A stretch of DNA of 5,898 nt from Syntrophorhabdaceae bacterium PtaU1.Bin034 (GTDB taxonomy: Bacteria; Desulfobacterota_G; Syntrophorhabdia; Syntrophorhabdales; WCHB1-27), in NCBI GenBank assembly GCA_002067405.1, contig MVRP01000231.1:1-5898 (forward strand). The letters run 5' to 3'. The notes under the pieces are model-generated. The model did no database searches, was not told the origin of the DNA, and worked only from the letters and a program-made list of their open reading frames with translations. The position numbers and the translations under genes were made by a program. Shown here one piece after another: positions 1 to 5,693 of the stretch. Numbering within the stretch: the first letter of the stretch is position 1; every line of letters begins with the position of its first letter.

Positions 1-10
1 GGGGGATCGC

Positions 11-1105
11 ATGGAAGATAGCAACGCCGTGGAAGAGCGGGAATACCTCGAAGGCGAGCGGGGGCCCGCGACCGTGCCCCTCTGGAAGCTCCGCAAGTCG
101 TCCATGATAGCCTTTACCTCCATCGTCCTGCTGTCCGTGGCGGCTGCCTCCATAGCCTACATGGCTTTGATAAGACACCACAAAGCCCCGGAAGTCAACG
201 CCGGGGAACTGGTGACGAACGAGGCGGCCGTACCCCAGAAGACTTTTCTCCCTGCGCCGCCAGCGCCCCCCGCCGCAGGACCTCCCGATCGAACGGGACC
301 GCAGGTCCTTGCCGGTCCGAACGACAAGCCCGGCCCGGAAGACGAGCTTTACGCAAAGCGGCTTGCGTCACCCCTGATGCACGGGCAGGCCTTAGCGCCC
401 ACGGGAGCAACTGCAACCAGGCAACAAGAGCCTGTCACGGACGTCGCCGGCCCTCCCAAACCCGGGACCCTTGCTTCCCATCTCCAACCCACCGAGACCC
501 CTGCCCGGGCAGCCGCCGTGATCGCCGACAGGAACCTCACCATCGCGAAGGGAACCTTTATCGATTGCGCCCTGGAAACACGCGTCGCGAGTGACGTGCC
601 GGGAATGACGAGCTGCGTGGTCACGAGGAACATTTACGGGGACAACGGCAAGGTGGTTTTGATCGAACGGGGCTCGAAGCTCACGGGGGAATACCAGGGC
701 GGCATGCAGCAGGGCCAGGCCCGCATCTTCGTCTTGTGGAGCCGCGTGAAAACCCCGCACGGCGTAGTCGTCAATCTGGATTCTCCCGGTACCGATGCCT
801 TGGGCGGCGGGGGTATGCCCGGGTACGTGGACAACCACTTCGGCCAGCGGTTCGGCGGGGCGATCCTTCTGAGCGTCATCAGCGACGGGCTGCTCATAGG
901 GGGGAACCTCGCGAGCCGTGCGGTAGACAACCAGACCATCGTGTACAACAACACGGCCTCGAACGCCAACCAGATGGCCGCGGAGGCGCTGCGCAATACC
1001 ATCAACATCCCGCCCACCCTCTACAAGAACCAGGGCGAGCGGATAAACGTCATCGTGGCCAGGGATTTGAGCTTCGAAGGGGTCTATGATGTTAAGCTCC
1101 GGTAA
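11..1105 (+). CDS. virB10: VirB10/TrbI-family type IV secretion core-complex protein
   Basis: VirB10 proteins cross the envelope: a short cytoplasmic tail and one inner-membrane helix lead through a flexible periplasmic linker to a C-terminal beta-barrel domain in the outer-membrane core complex, together with VirB7 and VirB9. In this 364-residue protein a charged N-terminus (1-31) precedes one hydrophobic helix (about 32-54), then a proline-rich linker (dense at about 81-92, FLPAPPAPPAAGPP). The conserved TrbI/VirB10 domain runs from about 171 to 364. Its hallmarks are KGTFIDCALET near 180-190, SDVPGMTSC near 195-202, the GSKLTGEY segment, SPGTDALGGGG, an FGGAILLSVISDGL stretch matching the outer-membrane 'antenna' helix region, and the C-terminal NIPPTLYKNQGERI and VARDLSF motifs. 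C186 and C202 could form a disulfide (inference). The length is normal for the family. A run of five G at 1-5 serves as ribosome-binding site for the ATG at 11. The last 20 nt overlap virB11, so the two are probably translationally coupled. Confidence 0.96.
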   Translation: MEDSNAVEEREYLEGERGPATVPLWKLRKSSMIAFTSIVLLSVAAASIAYMALIRHHKAPEVNAGELVTNEAAVPQKTFLPAPPAPPAAGPPDRTGPQVLAGPNDKPGPEDELYAKRLASPLMHGQALAPTGATATRQQEPVTDVAGPPKPGTLASHLQPTETPARAAAVIADRNLTIAKGTFIDCALETRVASDVPGMTSCVVTRNIYGDNGKVVLIERGSKLTGEYQGGMQQGQARIFVLWSRVKTPHGVVVNLDSPGTDALGGGGMPGYVDNHFGQRFGGAILLSVISDGLLIGGNLASRAVDNQTIVYNNTASNANQMAAEALRNTINIPPTLYKNQGERINVIVARDLSFEGVYDVKLR

Positions 1106-2168
1106 TGCCGTCGAAACCCCCCAGGGAGGCAACGGCAAGGCCGCCCGTCAGTTCGGGCAGGATACGTCGGTGCGCTTCCTGCTTCAGCCCTTCGGCTTGT
1201 TTCTGGAAGATCCTGACATCACAGAAGTATGCGTCAACCGCCCGGGAGAAGTCTATTGCGAGCGGCAATCAGCGTGGGAGTATCACGAGGCACCCGCCCT
1301 TGACCTGGCGCACTGCCGTTCTCTGGGTGTGGCCGTGGCCAATTACTCGTCAAACGAGATATCCGAGGGTCACCCGATCCTCTCCGCTGTGCTCCCCGAG
1401 GGCGAGAGGATACAGGTCATTTTCCCGCCCGCCTGCGAGCGGGAGACCATCTCCGTCACGATCCGGAAGCCGTCGCGAAGGATCATTACCGTTGACGACT
1501 TTGAGAGCCAAGGGTTCTTCGATCACGTCAAGCCGGCCGTTCAAGGGCTGACCGATGAAGAGAAGCATCTCATGGAACTTTTGAATCAAGAACGGCATAT
1601 GAATTTCCTTATTGAGGCCGTCAAGGCGAAAAAGGTGATCGTCATCGCCGGCGAGACGGGTTCGGGAAAAACCACGTTTATGAAGGGACTCATGCAACAC
1701 GTGCCCTTGCACGAACGTATTATCACCATCGAGGATGTTCCGGAGCTCTTCCTGCCGAATCACCCCAATCGGGTGCACCTGTTCTATCCCTCTGAAGCAA
1801 CGAACGATTCGACGGTAAACGCCCAAAAGCTTTTGAAAAGCACGCTCCGGATGAAGCCTGATCGCATCATGTTGGCGGAGCTGCGAGGGGGCGAGACCTT
1901 CGATTTTATCAATATCGCCGCTTCCGGCCATGGCGGAAGCATCACGAGCTGTCATGCGGGATCGTGTGAGCTGACCTTCGAGCGTCTGGCCCTCATGGTG
2001 CTGCAAAACGAGCAGGGTCAGGAAATACCGTTCGATGTGATAAAACGCCTTTTATACCTCGTGGTCGATGTGATCGTTCACATTCACAACGACACCACAG
2101 GAGCCCGAGGCCGGCATATCACGGAGATCTACTACGATCCGGAGAAGAAGAGGTTCACCGGCCTCTAA
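1086..2168 (+). CDS. virB11: VirB11-family type IV secretion ATPase
   Basis: This is a cytoplasmic hexameric AAA+-like secretion ATPase at the inner-membrane base of the type IV channel, where the family drives pilus biogenesis and substrate transfer with VirB4 and the coupling protein. The 360-residue protein has an N-terminal domain (about 20-155, with VCVNRPGEVYCE typical of the family start) and a C-terminal RecA-like domain. Walker A is GETGSGKTT at 189-197, an acidic Asp-box follows (ITIEDVPEL), Walker B-like DRIMLAELRGGE spans 259-270, and the His-box SGHGGSITSCHA spans 280-291. All catalytic motifs are intact and the length is typical. Two ATG codons sit in tandem at 1086 and 1089. 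The purine-rich AAGGGG at 1077-1082 is spaced better for the second, so the first residue is uncertain by one. The gene overlaps virB10 by 20 nt and its TAA is followed directly by the run of seven G before the relaxase. No membrane helix is evident, in keeping with a peripheral ATPase. Confidence 0.97.
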   Translation: MMLSSGNAVETPQGGNGKAARQFGQDTSVRFLLQPFGLFLEDPDITEVCVNRPGEVYCERQSAWEYHEAPALDLAHCRSLGVAVANYSSNEISEGHPILSAVLPEGERIQVIFPPACERETISVTIRKPSRRIITVDDFESQGFFDHVKPAVQGLTDEEKHLMELLNQERHMNFLIEAVKAKKVIVIAGETGSGKTTFMKGLMQHVPLHERIITIEDVPELFLPNHPNRVHLFYPSEATNDSTVNAQKLLKSTLRMKPDRIMLAELRGGETFDFINIAASGHGGSITSCHAGSCELTFERLALMVLQNEQGQEIPFDVIKRLLYLVVDVIVHIHNDTTGARGRHITEIYYDPEKKRFTGL

Positions 2169-2175
2169 GGGGGGG
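2166..2175 (+). promoter_or_regulatory. Shine-Dalgarno-like TAAGGGGGGG before the relaxase
   Basis: The virB11 stop codon (TAA, 2166-2168) runs into seven consecutive G. TAAGG matches the 5' part of the consensus UAAGGAGGU, so this is the natural ribosome-binding site for the relaxase frame that begins just downstream at ATT 2176 or ACG 2179. It lies very close to ATT (1-5 nt depending on the pairing register). Because it touches the virB11 stop, terminating ribosomes could re-initiate here. No ATG, GTG or TTG lies at a usable distance in the relaxase frame. Confidence 0.5.
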
Positions 2176-4875
2176 ATTACGCAGACAACCACACCGCTCA
2201 CCAATGCGGGCGGAGCCAGGACCTACTTCGAGAAGGACGATTATTACACGCGAGACGCCTCAGGAGGCCGCACGTGGATGGGGAAGGGGTCAATGACCCT
2301 TGGGCTCGCGGAAGTCGATCCCGATGCATTCCAGGCGGTCCTGGAGGGCAAGGATTTGGCCGGCAACACCCTGGTCGCCGCCGCCTCGAACGGCGAGCAC
2401 CGTGCGGGATGGGATCTGCACTTTGCCCCCTCGAAGAGCATCAGCCTCGCGTGGGCCTTCGGCGACGAGCAGCAGCGACAAGATATGTTGTCATCACATC
2501 ACGAGGCCGTGGAATCGGTCATGCGATACATCGAAGACAACCTCATAGAAGCGAGGGCCACCGACAAGGGGAACACCGTCCGGATCGCCACGGGCAACAT
2601 GATCGCCGCCCGCTTCGATCACTTCACCTCCCGCGAGTTGGACCCGCAACTCCACAGCCATGTGGTCGTCGCCAACATGACGCGTCGCCCCGATGGTCAG
2701 TGGCGGGCCGTCGCCAACGAAAAGATATTCGCGCGGGAACTCCTTACCGCCCTGTACGAGAACGAACTCGCTGCCGGACTCAAGGAACGGGGCTATGCCG
2801 TTAGTATGGAAAAGCACGATACAGGTAATTCGAGGTATGTCCGCATCGAGGGGATAGACGATAAGGTGATAGAGCACTTCAGCAAAAGGCAGGATCAAAT
2901 CGACAAGGCCGTCGCATCCCTTAAGGAACGCTACCCCCAGGCCACCCCGGGAGAGCTGCGCCAAATGGCGTGCCTTGAGACGAGGCAGCCGAAACAGACC
3001 ATCGATCGCGAGGTACTGCACGACTCATGGAACAGACAGCTCGAAGGCCTCGGCTACGCCCGGGAGAGTTTACGGGCATCCCTTGCAAGGGAAACGCGAC
3101 AGCCCGGGCCGGGCGGCGCGAAAGAGATAATCAATACGGCGTGCCTTGCCATAAACGAACAGGAATCGACTTTCACGCGCGAGGACGTGATCAAGACCGC
3201 CGCGCGAATCTCCGGAGGCGATCACCGGAACGCTGACCTTGAGCGTGCCTTTCATGATCTCAAAGGAAGAAGCATCGTCACCCTTGATAGGGGCACGGGC
3301 ATCTACACTACGAAGGCCATGCAGAAGACAGAGCGGGGTATCGTGGCAATGGTAATGGACGGCCATGACACCGTTCCTGCTGTTCTCGGAGAGGATAATA
3401 GACAAGGGCTCGTTGGCCGCTATGACCATCTTATATCGGATCAACAAATAGCCCTCGAACACATCCTCACATCGAGAGACAGAGTAATAGGAATCCAGGG
3501 AGACGCCGGCACTGGAAAGACAACCATGCTCGGCGCGGCCCGTGAACAACTGGAAGCGCAAGGGTTCACGATAAGGGGGTTTACCTTTACCGGCAAGGCT
3601 GCAAAAGAGCTTCAGGGCGGGGCGGGGGTGGAGTCACAGACGCTTCACAGTTTCTTGCCGAAGCTCGATTCTCCGGAGTTTGTTCCTTCACCCAGGGAAG
3701 CATGGTTCATCGACGAAGTATCGATGGTTGGATCAAGGCAAATGAGTGACTTGATCAAGGCGGCAGAGAAGGCAAATGCCAGGCTTGTTCTTGTGGGAGA
3801 CACGAAACAACTTCAGTCGATACAGGCGGGAAAGATGTTCTCCAAATTGCAGGAAATAGGGGCGATGAAAACGGTCCACATGAAAGAAACGCTTCGGCAG
3901 AAGGACGAAGACTACAAGGCCATGGTCGCGGAGATCGCAGCCAAAAGGATAGACAACGCCTTCCGGATGATGGAGCAGAAAGGGAAGGTCCACGAGATTG
4001 CAGATGACGGAGACAGACATTCAGCAATCGTCAAAGAATTTGTATCGAAGAAGGATTATCGCAACACCCTGGTCGTCACCCCCCTTAACAGGAACCGCAA
4101 CGAATTGAATGAACGAATCAGGGACAGGCTCAAGGAGAAGGGCACCCTGAATGTCCAGGAACACAGCCACATAGTCAAGGAGCCGAAGGTTCTTTCGCCT
4201 ATCGAGCGGCATCTTGCAGAGTCCTATTCACGGGATGACATCGTTGCCGTTCACACGGGCCTGCCCGGCTTCAAGGTGGGCGACCAAGCCAGGGTACTTT
4301 CCGTCGATCCGCATACACAGTCCGTGAACGTCTCCACCCTGTTGGGGCATAACATCGCTATCGACGTGAGCGCCCATGGTCACAAGCTCGGCATTTACCG
4401 GGAGAAGGTGCTTCGCTTTGCGGAGGGAGACAAGGTGGTCTTCCTAAAGAATGATAGAAACCTTGGCGTGCAGAACGGTCTTACCGGGGAGATAAAACAT
4501 ATCGACGAGAGAGGCAATATCACGGTCACCAAAGACACGGGGAAAGACCTTACCTGGAACATGAGGCACGCGTACAATTATCTCGATCACGGCTACGCGG
4601 TGACCGACTACAAGGGCCAGGGACAGACCAGCCGGGAGGTAATCTTTCACGCGGTCACCGCCGAAAGAACTACGTCCTACAATTCGTTCTACGTGGCCAC
4701 CACAAGGGGCAGGGATAATCTTCACATCTACACCGATTCGGTCAACCGGCTCAGGGAACAGGTGAAAAGGGAAAACCATAAGACCTCAAGTCTTGACCAT
4801 GTGGCCACCATCGACAAGTCCATCCCCGGAGAACGCTCACAACCGACCATACAAAAAGCGAAGGAGGGACGATGA
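2176..4875 (+). CDS. MOBF (TrwC/TraI-type) conjugative relaxase-helicase, probable non-AUG start
   Basis: A bifunctional transfer enzyme: the N-terminal relaxase nicks oriT and bonds covalently to the 5' end through a tyrosine, and the C-terminal SF1B helicase unwinds the plasmid. Starting at ATT 2176 gives 899 residues, near R388 TrwC (about 966) and far shorter than F TraI. Numbered so, catalytic tyrosines are Y17 and Y23/Y24 (TYFEKDDYYTRD), D80 sits in GWDLHFAPSKS, and the metal-binding histidines are H149, H160 and H162 (LHSH), with the same 11- and 2-residue spacing as F TraI. The helicase follows: Walker A GDAGTGKTT 442-450, motif II FIDEVSM (D513, E514), motif III GDTKQLQ 541-547, GYAVTDYKGQGQT 806-818, and FYVATTRGR with arginine 844. 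The frame is open back to a stop at 2071, but that stretch has no ATG, GTG or TTG. The first ATG (2278, residue 35, 865 aa) follows GGAGG at 2263-2267 yet would delete all catalytic tyrosines. Function is certain; the start codon is inferred. Confidence 0.9.
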   Translation: MTQTTTPLTNAGGARTYFEKDDYYTRDASGGRTWMGKGSMTLGLAEVDPDAFQAVLEGKDLAGNTLVAAASNGEHRAGWDLHFAPSKSISLAWAFGDEQQRQDMLSSHHEAVESVMRYIEDNLIEARATDKGNTVRIATGNMIAARFDHFTSRELDPQLHSHVVVANMTRRPDGQWRAVANEKIFARELLTALYENELAAGLKERGYAVSMEKHDTGNSRYVRIEGIDDKVIEHFSKRQDQIDKAVASLKERYPQATPGELRQMACLETRQPKQTIDREVLHDSWNRQLEGLGYARESLRASLARETRQPGPGGAKEIINTACLAINEQESTFTREDVIKTAARISGGDHRNADLERAFHDLKGRSIVTLDRGTGIYTTKAMQKTERGIVAMVMDGHDTVPAVLGEDNRQGLVGRYDHLISDQQIALEHILTSRDRVIGIQGDAGTGKTTMLGAAREQLEAQGFTIRGFTFTGKAAKELQGGAGVESQTLHSFLPKLDSPEFVPSPREAWFIDEVSMVGSRQMSDLIKAAEKANARLVLVGDTKQLQSIQAGKMFSKLQEIGAMKTVHMKETLRQKDEDYKAMVAEIAAKRIDNAFRMMEQKGKVHEIADDGDRHSAIVKEFVSKKDYRNTLVVTPLNRNRNELNERIRDRLKEKGTLNVQEHSHIVKEPKVLSPIERHLAESYSRDDIVAVHTGLPGFKVGDQARVLSVDPHTQSVNVSTLLGHNIAIDVSAHGHKLGIYREKVLRFAEGDKVVFLKNDRNLGVQNGLTGEIKHIDERGNITVTKDTGKDLTWNMRHAYNYLDHGYAVTDYKGQGQTSREVIFHAVTAERTTSYNSFYVATTRGRDNLHIYTDSVNRLREQVKRENHKTSSLDHVATIDKSIPGERSQPTIQKAKEGR

Positions 4876-5060
4876 AAGCGAAAGTCAATGACCCCGCCAA
4901 GCTCCGGGAGAAGGCACAGCAGTTGATACAACAGGCTGAAAAGCTCGAACGGGAGACCTTCGAGAGGGTGGGCAGGATTACCATGAAATACTACCGTGCG
5001 GACTTCTCCGGGTTCGACCTGGAGCAGTTCAAAAAGGAGATCGCTGGGGTCGTCTCGTGA
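4872..5060 (+). CDS. Small helical protein coupled to the relaxase (possible TraC/MobC-like accessory)
   Basis: This 62-residue protein is not assigned to a family with confidence. Its ATG overlaps the relaxase TGA in an ATGA junction and is preceded by a strong ribosome-binding site, AAGGAGG at 4861-4867, so it is probably translated and coupled to the relaxase. Residues 8-40 look like a long charged amphipathic helix with leucines at 11, 18 and 25, suggesting a coiled coil. A conserved-looking core ERVGRITMKYYRADF follows (about 31-45), then a second short helix with LEQFKKEI. The pattern of a charged helix, then E-R-x-G-R-I and a short acidic C-terminal helix resembles small TraC/TraD/MobC-type mobilisation proteins encoded beside relaxases, by general pattern only. 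There is no signal peptide or membrane segment. An accessory role in relaxosome assembly is inferred from position. It ends at the edge of the repeat region. Confidence 0.75.
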   Translation: MKAKVNDPAKLREKAQQLIQQAEKLERETFERVGRITMKYYRADFSGFDLEQFKKEIAGVVS

Positions 5061-5335
5061 TGCAAAAGAAGCGTTACCAATGGCGAAGCCCGCTCATCGA
5101 GGCGAGGTTATCCCGCGCCGCCAGTCGCGCACTAACAGGTGACACACCTAACGCAAGGTGTTCCTTGGCAGGGTGTCGGACAGATAAGCCACAAAGCGCG
5201 GCCCCGCAACGGGACCCATGTCTGACACCATGGCCGACACCATGGGACGAAATAGCCGGTAATGCCGGCAATATCAAGGAGGAAGGCTGTCGGACGCTGT
5301 CGGGCTTGTTGTGTCTGACATGTCCGACACCCTGA
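5060..5335 (+). CDS. Doubtful 91-codon reading frame across the repeat region
   Basis: A reading frame opens at ATG 5060 (or GTG 5057 in frame), overlapping the stop of the preceding small gene in a TGATG junction, the arrangement expected for translational coupling. GGGGT at 5046-5050 is only a fair ribosome-binding site. The product would begin MQKKRYQWRSPLIEARLSRA, then become rich in Cys, Pro and Arg with no recognisable domain. Its middle merely translates the tandem 12-bp DNA repeat (LTPW then PTPW), and its end runs through the palindromes ahead of the next gene. This is what an oriT or operator region read as protein looks like, so most of it is probably not coding. A short real peptide at the 5' end cannot be excluded. 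Confidence 0.2.
   Translation: MQKKRYQWRSPLIEARLSRAASRALTGDTPNARCSLAGCRTDKPQSAAPQRDPCLTPWPTPWDEIAGNAGNIKEEGCRTLSGLLCLTCPTP
5137..5161. repeat. Three-arm inverted repeat with mutually exclusive hairpins
   Basis: AGGTG (5137-5141), ACACCT (5144-5149) and AGGTGT (5156-5161) form three arms. The middle arm can pair with the left arm (5 bp, 3-nt loop) or with the right arm (6 bp, 6-nt loop AACGCA), but not with both. A short hairpin beside the nick is a usual relaxase recognition feature of MOBF origins (for example GGTGCG-type arms in R388), so this is the best candidate for the relaxase-binding inverted repeat. The symmetry does not tell which strand would be cut. Confidence 0.55.
5218..5245. 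repeat. Tandem 12-bp direct repeat
   Basis: ATGTCTGACACC (5218-5229) is followed directly by ATGGCCGACACC (5230-5241), with two mismatches, and then a partial third start ATGG (5242-5245). Each unit contains a TGTCnGACA-like core, intact in the first (TGTCTGACA) and degenerate in the second (TGGCCGACA). A 12-bp step sets neighbouring sites about one helical turn apart, which suits cooperative binding by ribbon-helix-helix dimers (inference). Confidence 0.7.
5255..5272. repeat. Tandem 9-bp repeat that also forms a hairpin
   Basis: GCCGGTAAT (5255-5263) and GCCGGCAAT (5264-5272) are adjacent 9-bp copies with one mismatch. GCCGG (5255-5259) can also pair with CCGGC (5265-5269) across a 5-nt loop. 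This unit is unrelated to the TGTCnGACA element, so it may serve a second protein such as an IHF-like factor or the small protein at 4872. No T-tract follows, so it is not an intrinsic terminator. Confidence 0.5.
5286..5305. repeat. Tandem 10-bp direct repeat
   Basis: GCTGTCGGAC (5286-5295) and GCTGTCGGGC (5296-5305) are adjacent copies with one mismatch, each carrying a half or degenerate TGTCnGACA element. TGTCGGAC (5288-5295) is also an exact 8-bp inverted match to GTCCGACA (5322-5329), so the tandem repeat and the downstream palindrome could pair across a loop of about 26 nt. This makes a compact array just upstream of the RHH gene. Confidence 0.65.
5311..5330. promoter_or_regulatory. 20-bp palindrome, probable operator of the RHH gene
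   Basis: GTGTCTGACATGTCCGACAC is a perfect palindrome except for one pair (the T at 5316 against the C at 5325). It consists of two abutting TGTCnGACA elements and ends 4 nt before the ribosome-binding site of the RHH gene. Ribbon-helix-helix proteins bind such two-fold symmetric tandem sites as dimers of dimers and commonly repress their own transcription, so this is the likely autoregulatory operator. No experiment supports this; the role is inferred from position and symmetry. Confidence 0.6.
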
Positions 5336-5343
5336 AAGGAGGG
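5335..5343 (+). promoter_or_regulatory. Ribosome-binding site fixing a GTG start
   Basis: AAAGGAGGG, close to the full Shine-Dalgarno consensus, lies 4 nt before the GTG at 5348. It supports GTG as the start codon of the RHH gene, since the DNA-contacting beta-strand begins at the third residue and any later ATG would remove it. Confidence 0.8.
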
Positions 5344-5347
5344 AATA

Positions 5348-5689
5348 GTGCCGAGACTATCGATCAGATTGCCTGATTCGGACTATGAACAACTGCACAT
5401 TCTTCGCGGTAATATGACGGTCTCCGACTACATCAGGAAGCTCATTGCCTCGCAGCGGGATGAGACAAAAAAAGAGGTATCCGACTTCACGAAGCTCTTT
5501 CACGACGTGAGGACGATCCGGGAAACGCTCGTCGTCTTATCGGACGAGCTCCCCGATCAAAAGGCCCTGATCGCCCTCGCCGATTACGTGAAGGAAGTCG
5601 TAAGGATATCCAACCCGCCCGCCTATGCGAACTACACGGACAAGCTCCAAGAGCTTTCACAGAAGCTCAAGGCGGACCTGAAGGGTTGA
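5348..5689 (+). CDS. Ribbon-helix-helix relaxosome accessory protein (TrwA/MobC-like)
   Basis: This 113-residue protein begins with a ribbon-helix-helix fold of the Arc/MetJ kind. The strand RLSIRLP (3-9) inserts into the DNA major groove, helix A follows (DSDYEQLHILRG, 10-21), a turn, and helix B (TVSDYIRKLIAS, 24-35). Residues 36-113 are charged and mainly helical and probably serve oligomerisation or partner contacts. In conjugative systems such small RHH proteins (TrwA in R388, TraY in F, MobC in mobilisable plasmids) bind repeats at oriT, bend the DNA, help the relaxase nick and often repress their own operon. The size is close to TrwA (about 121 residues). The match to TrwA in particular rests on fold and neighbourhood, not on clear sequence identity. 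The GTG start is supported by a strong ribosome-binding site. The TGTCnGACA repeats directly upstream are its likely targets. The coupling-protein gene starts 4 nt after its stop, indicating one operon. Confidence 0.85.
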   Translation: MPRLSIRLPDSDYEQLHILRGNMTVSDYIRKLIASQRDETKKEVSDFTKLFHDVRTIRETLVVLSDELPDQKALIALADYVKEVVRISNPPAYANYTDKLQELSQKLKADLKG

Positions 5690-5693
5690 CGAA

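Larger units (their letters stand above)
5061..5347 (+). other. Repeat-rich control region, putative oriT and operator
   Basis: These 287 bases separate the relaxase unit from the RHH-coupling protein unit and hold no convincing gene. They contain competing hairpin arms (5137-5161) and at least seven full or degenerate copies of TGTCnGACA, centred near 5178, 5223, 5235, 5292, 5302, 5316 and 5325. They also hold tandem repeats of 12 bp (5218-5241), 9 bp (5255-5272) and 10 bp (5286-5305), and a 20-bp palindrome (5311-5330). The MOBF oriT of R388 lies beside its RHH gene trwA and combines inverted repeats with accessory-protein sites, so oriT is the natural reading here. The nic site and the strand cut cannot be fixed by eye. 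I found no convincing sigma-70 promoter or intrinsic terminator, though a promoter overlapped by the palindrome is likely. Confidence 0.55.

Noticed and set aside
1..21. End of a virB9 gene overlapping the virB10 start (frame 1 stops at TAG 19-21)
   Set aside because: Only six codons are visible and they match no recognisable VirB9 C-terminus. It is plausible from gene order but not supportable.
392..1138. Long minus-strand reading frame (248 codons) opposite virB10
   Set aside because: It lies wholly opposite the conserved VirB10 domain and the virB11 start, has no recognisable domain, and its composition is that of a complementary-strand shadow in GC-rich DNA.
1350..2006. Minus-strand reading frame of 218 codons opposite virB11
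   Set aside because: It is antisense to the intact Walker and His-box motifs of VirB11 and has no domain or ribosome-binding site that would support it.
2169..2175. Run of seven G as a programmed frameshift or sequencing-error site joining virB11 to the relaxase
   Set aside because: The virB11 frame already stops at TAA 2166-2168 before the run, and changing the run length brings no ATG, GTG or TTG start into the relaxase frame.
5174..5193. Nic site by resemblance of ACAGATAAGCCACA to the R388 nic region (TGTCT/ATAGCCCAG)
   Set aside because: The likeness is short and gapped, it is not placed next to the hairpin as in R388, and the strand is unknown. No nick position can be stated.
5222..5254. 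Sigma-70 promoter with CTGACA (5222-5227) as -35
   Set aside because: No acceptable -10 hexamer lies 16-18 bp downstream. The A/T-richer GAAATA is about 21 bp away and poor.
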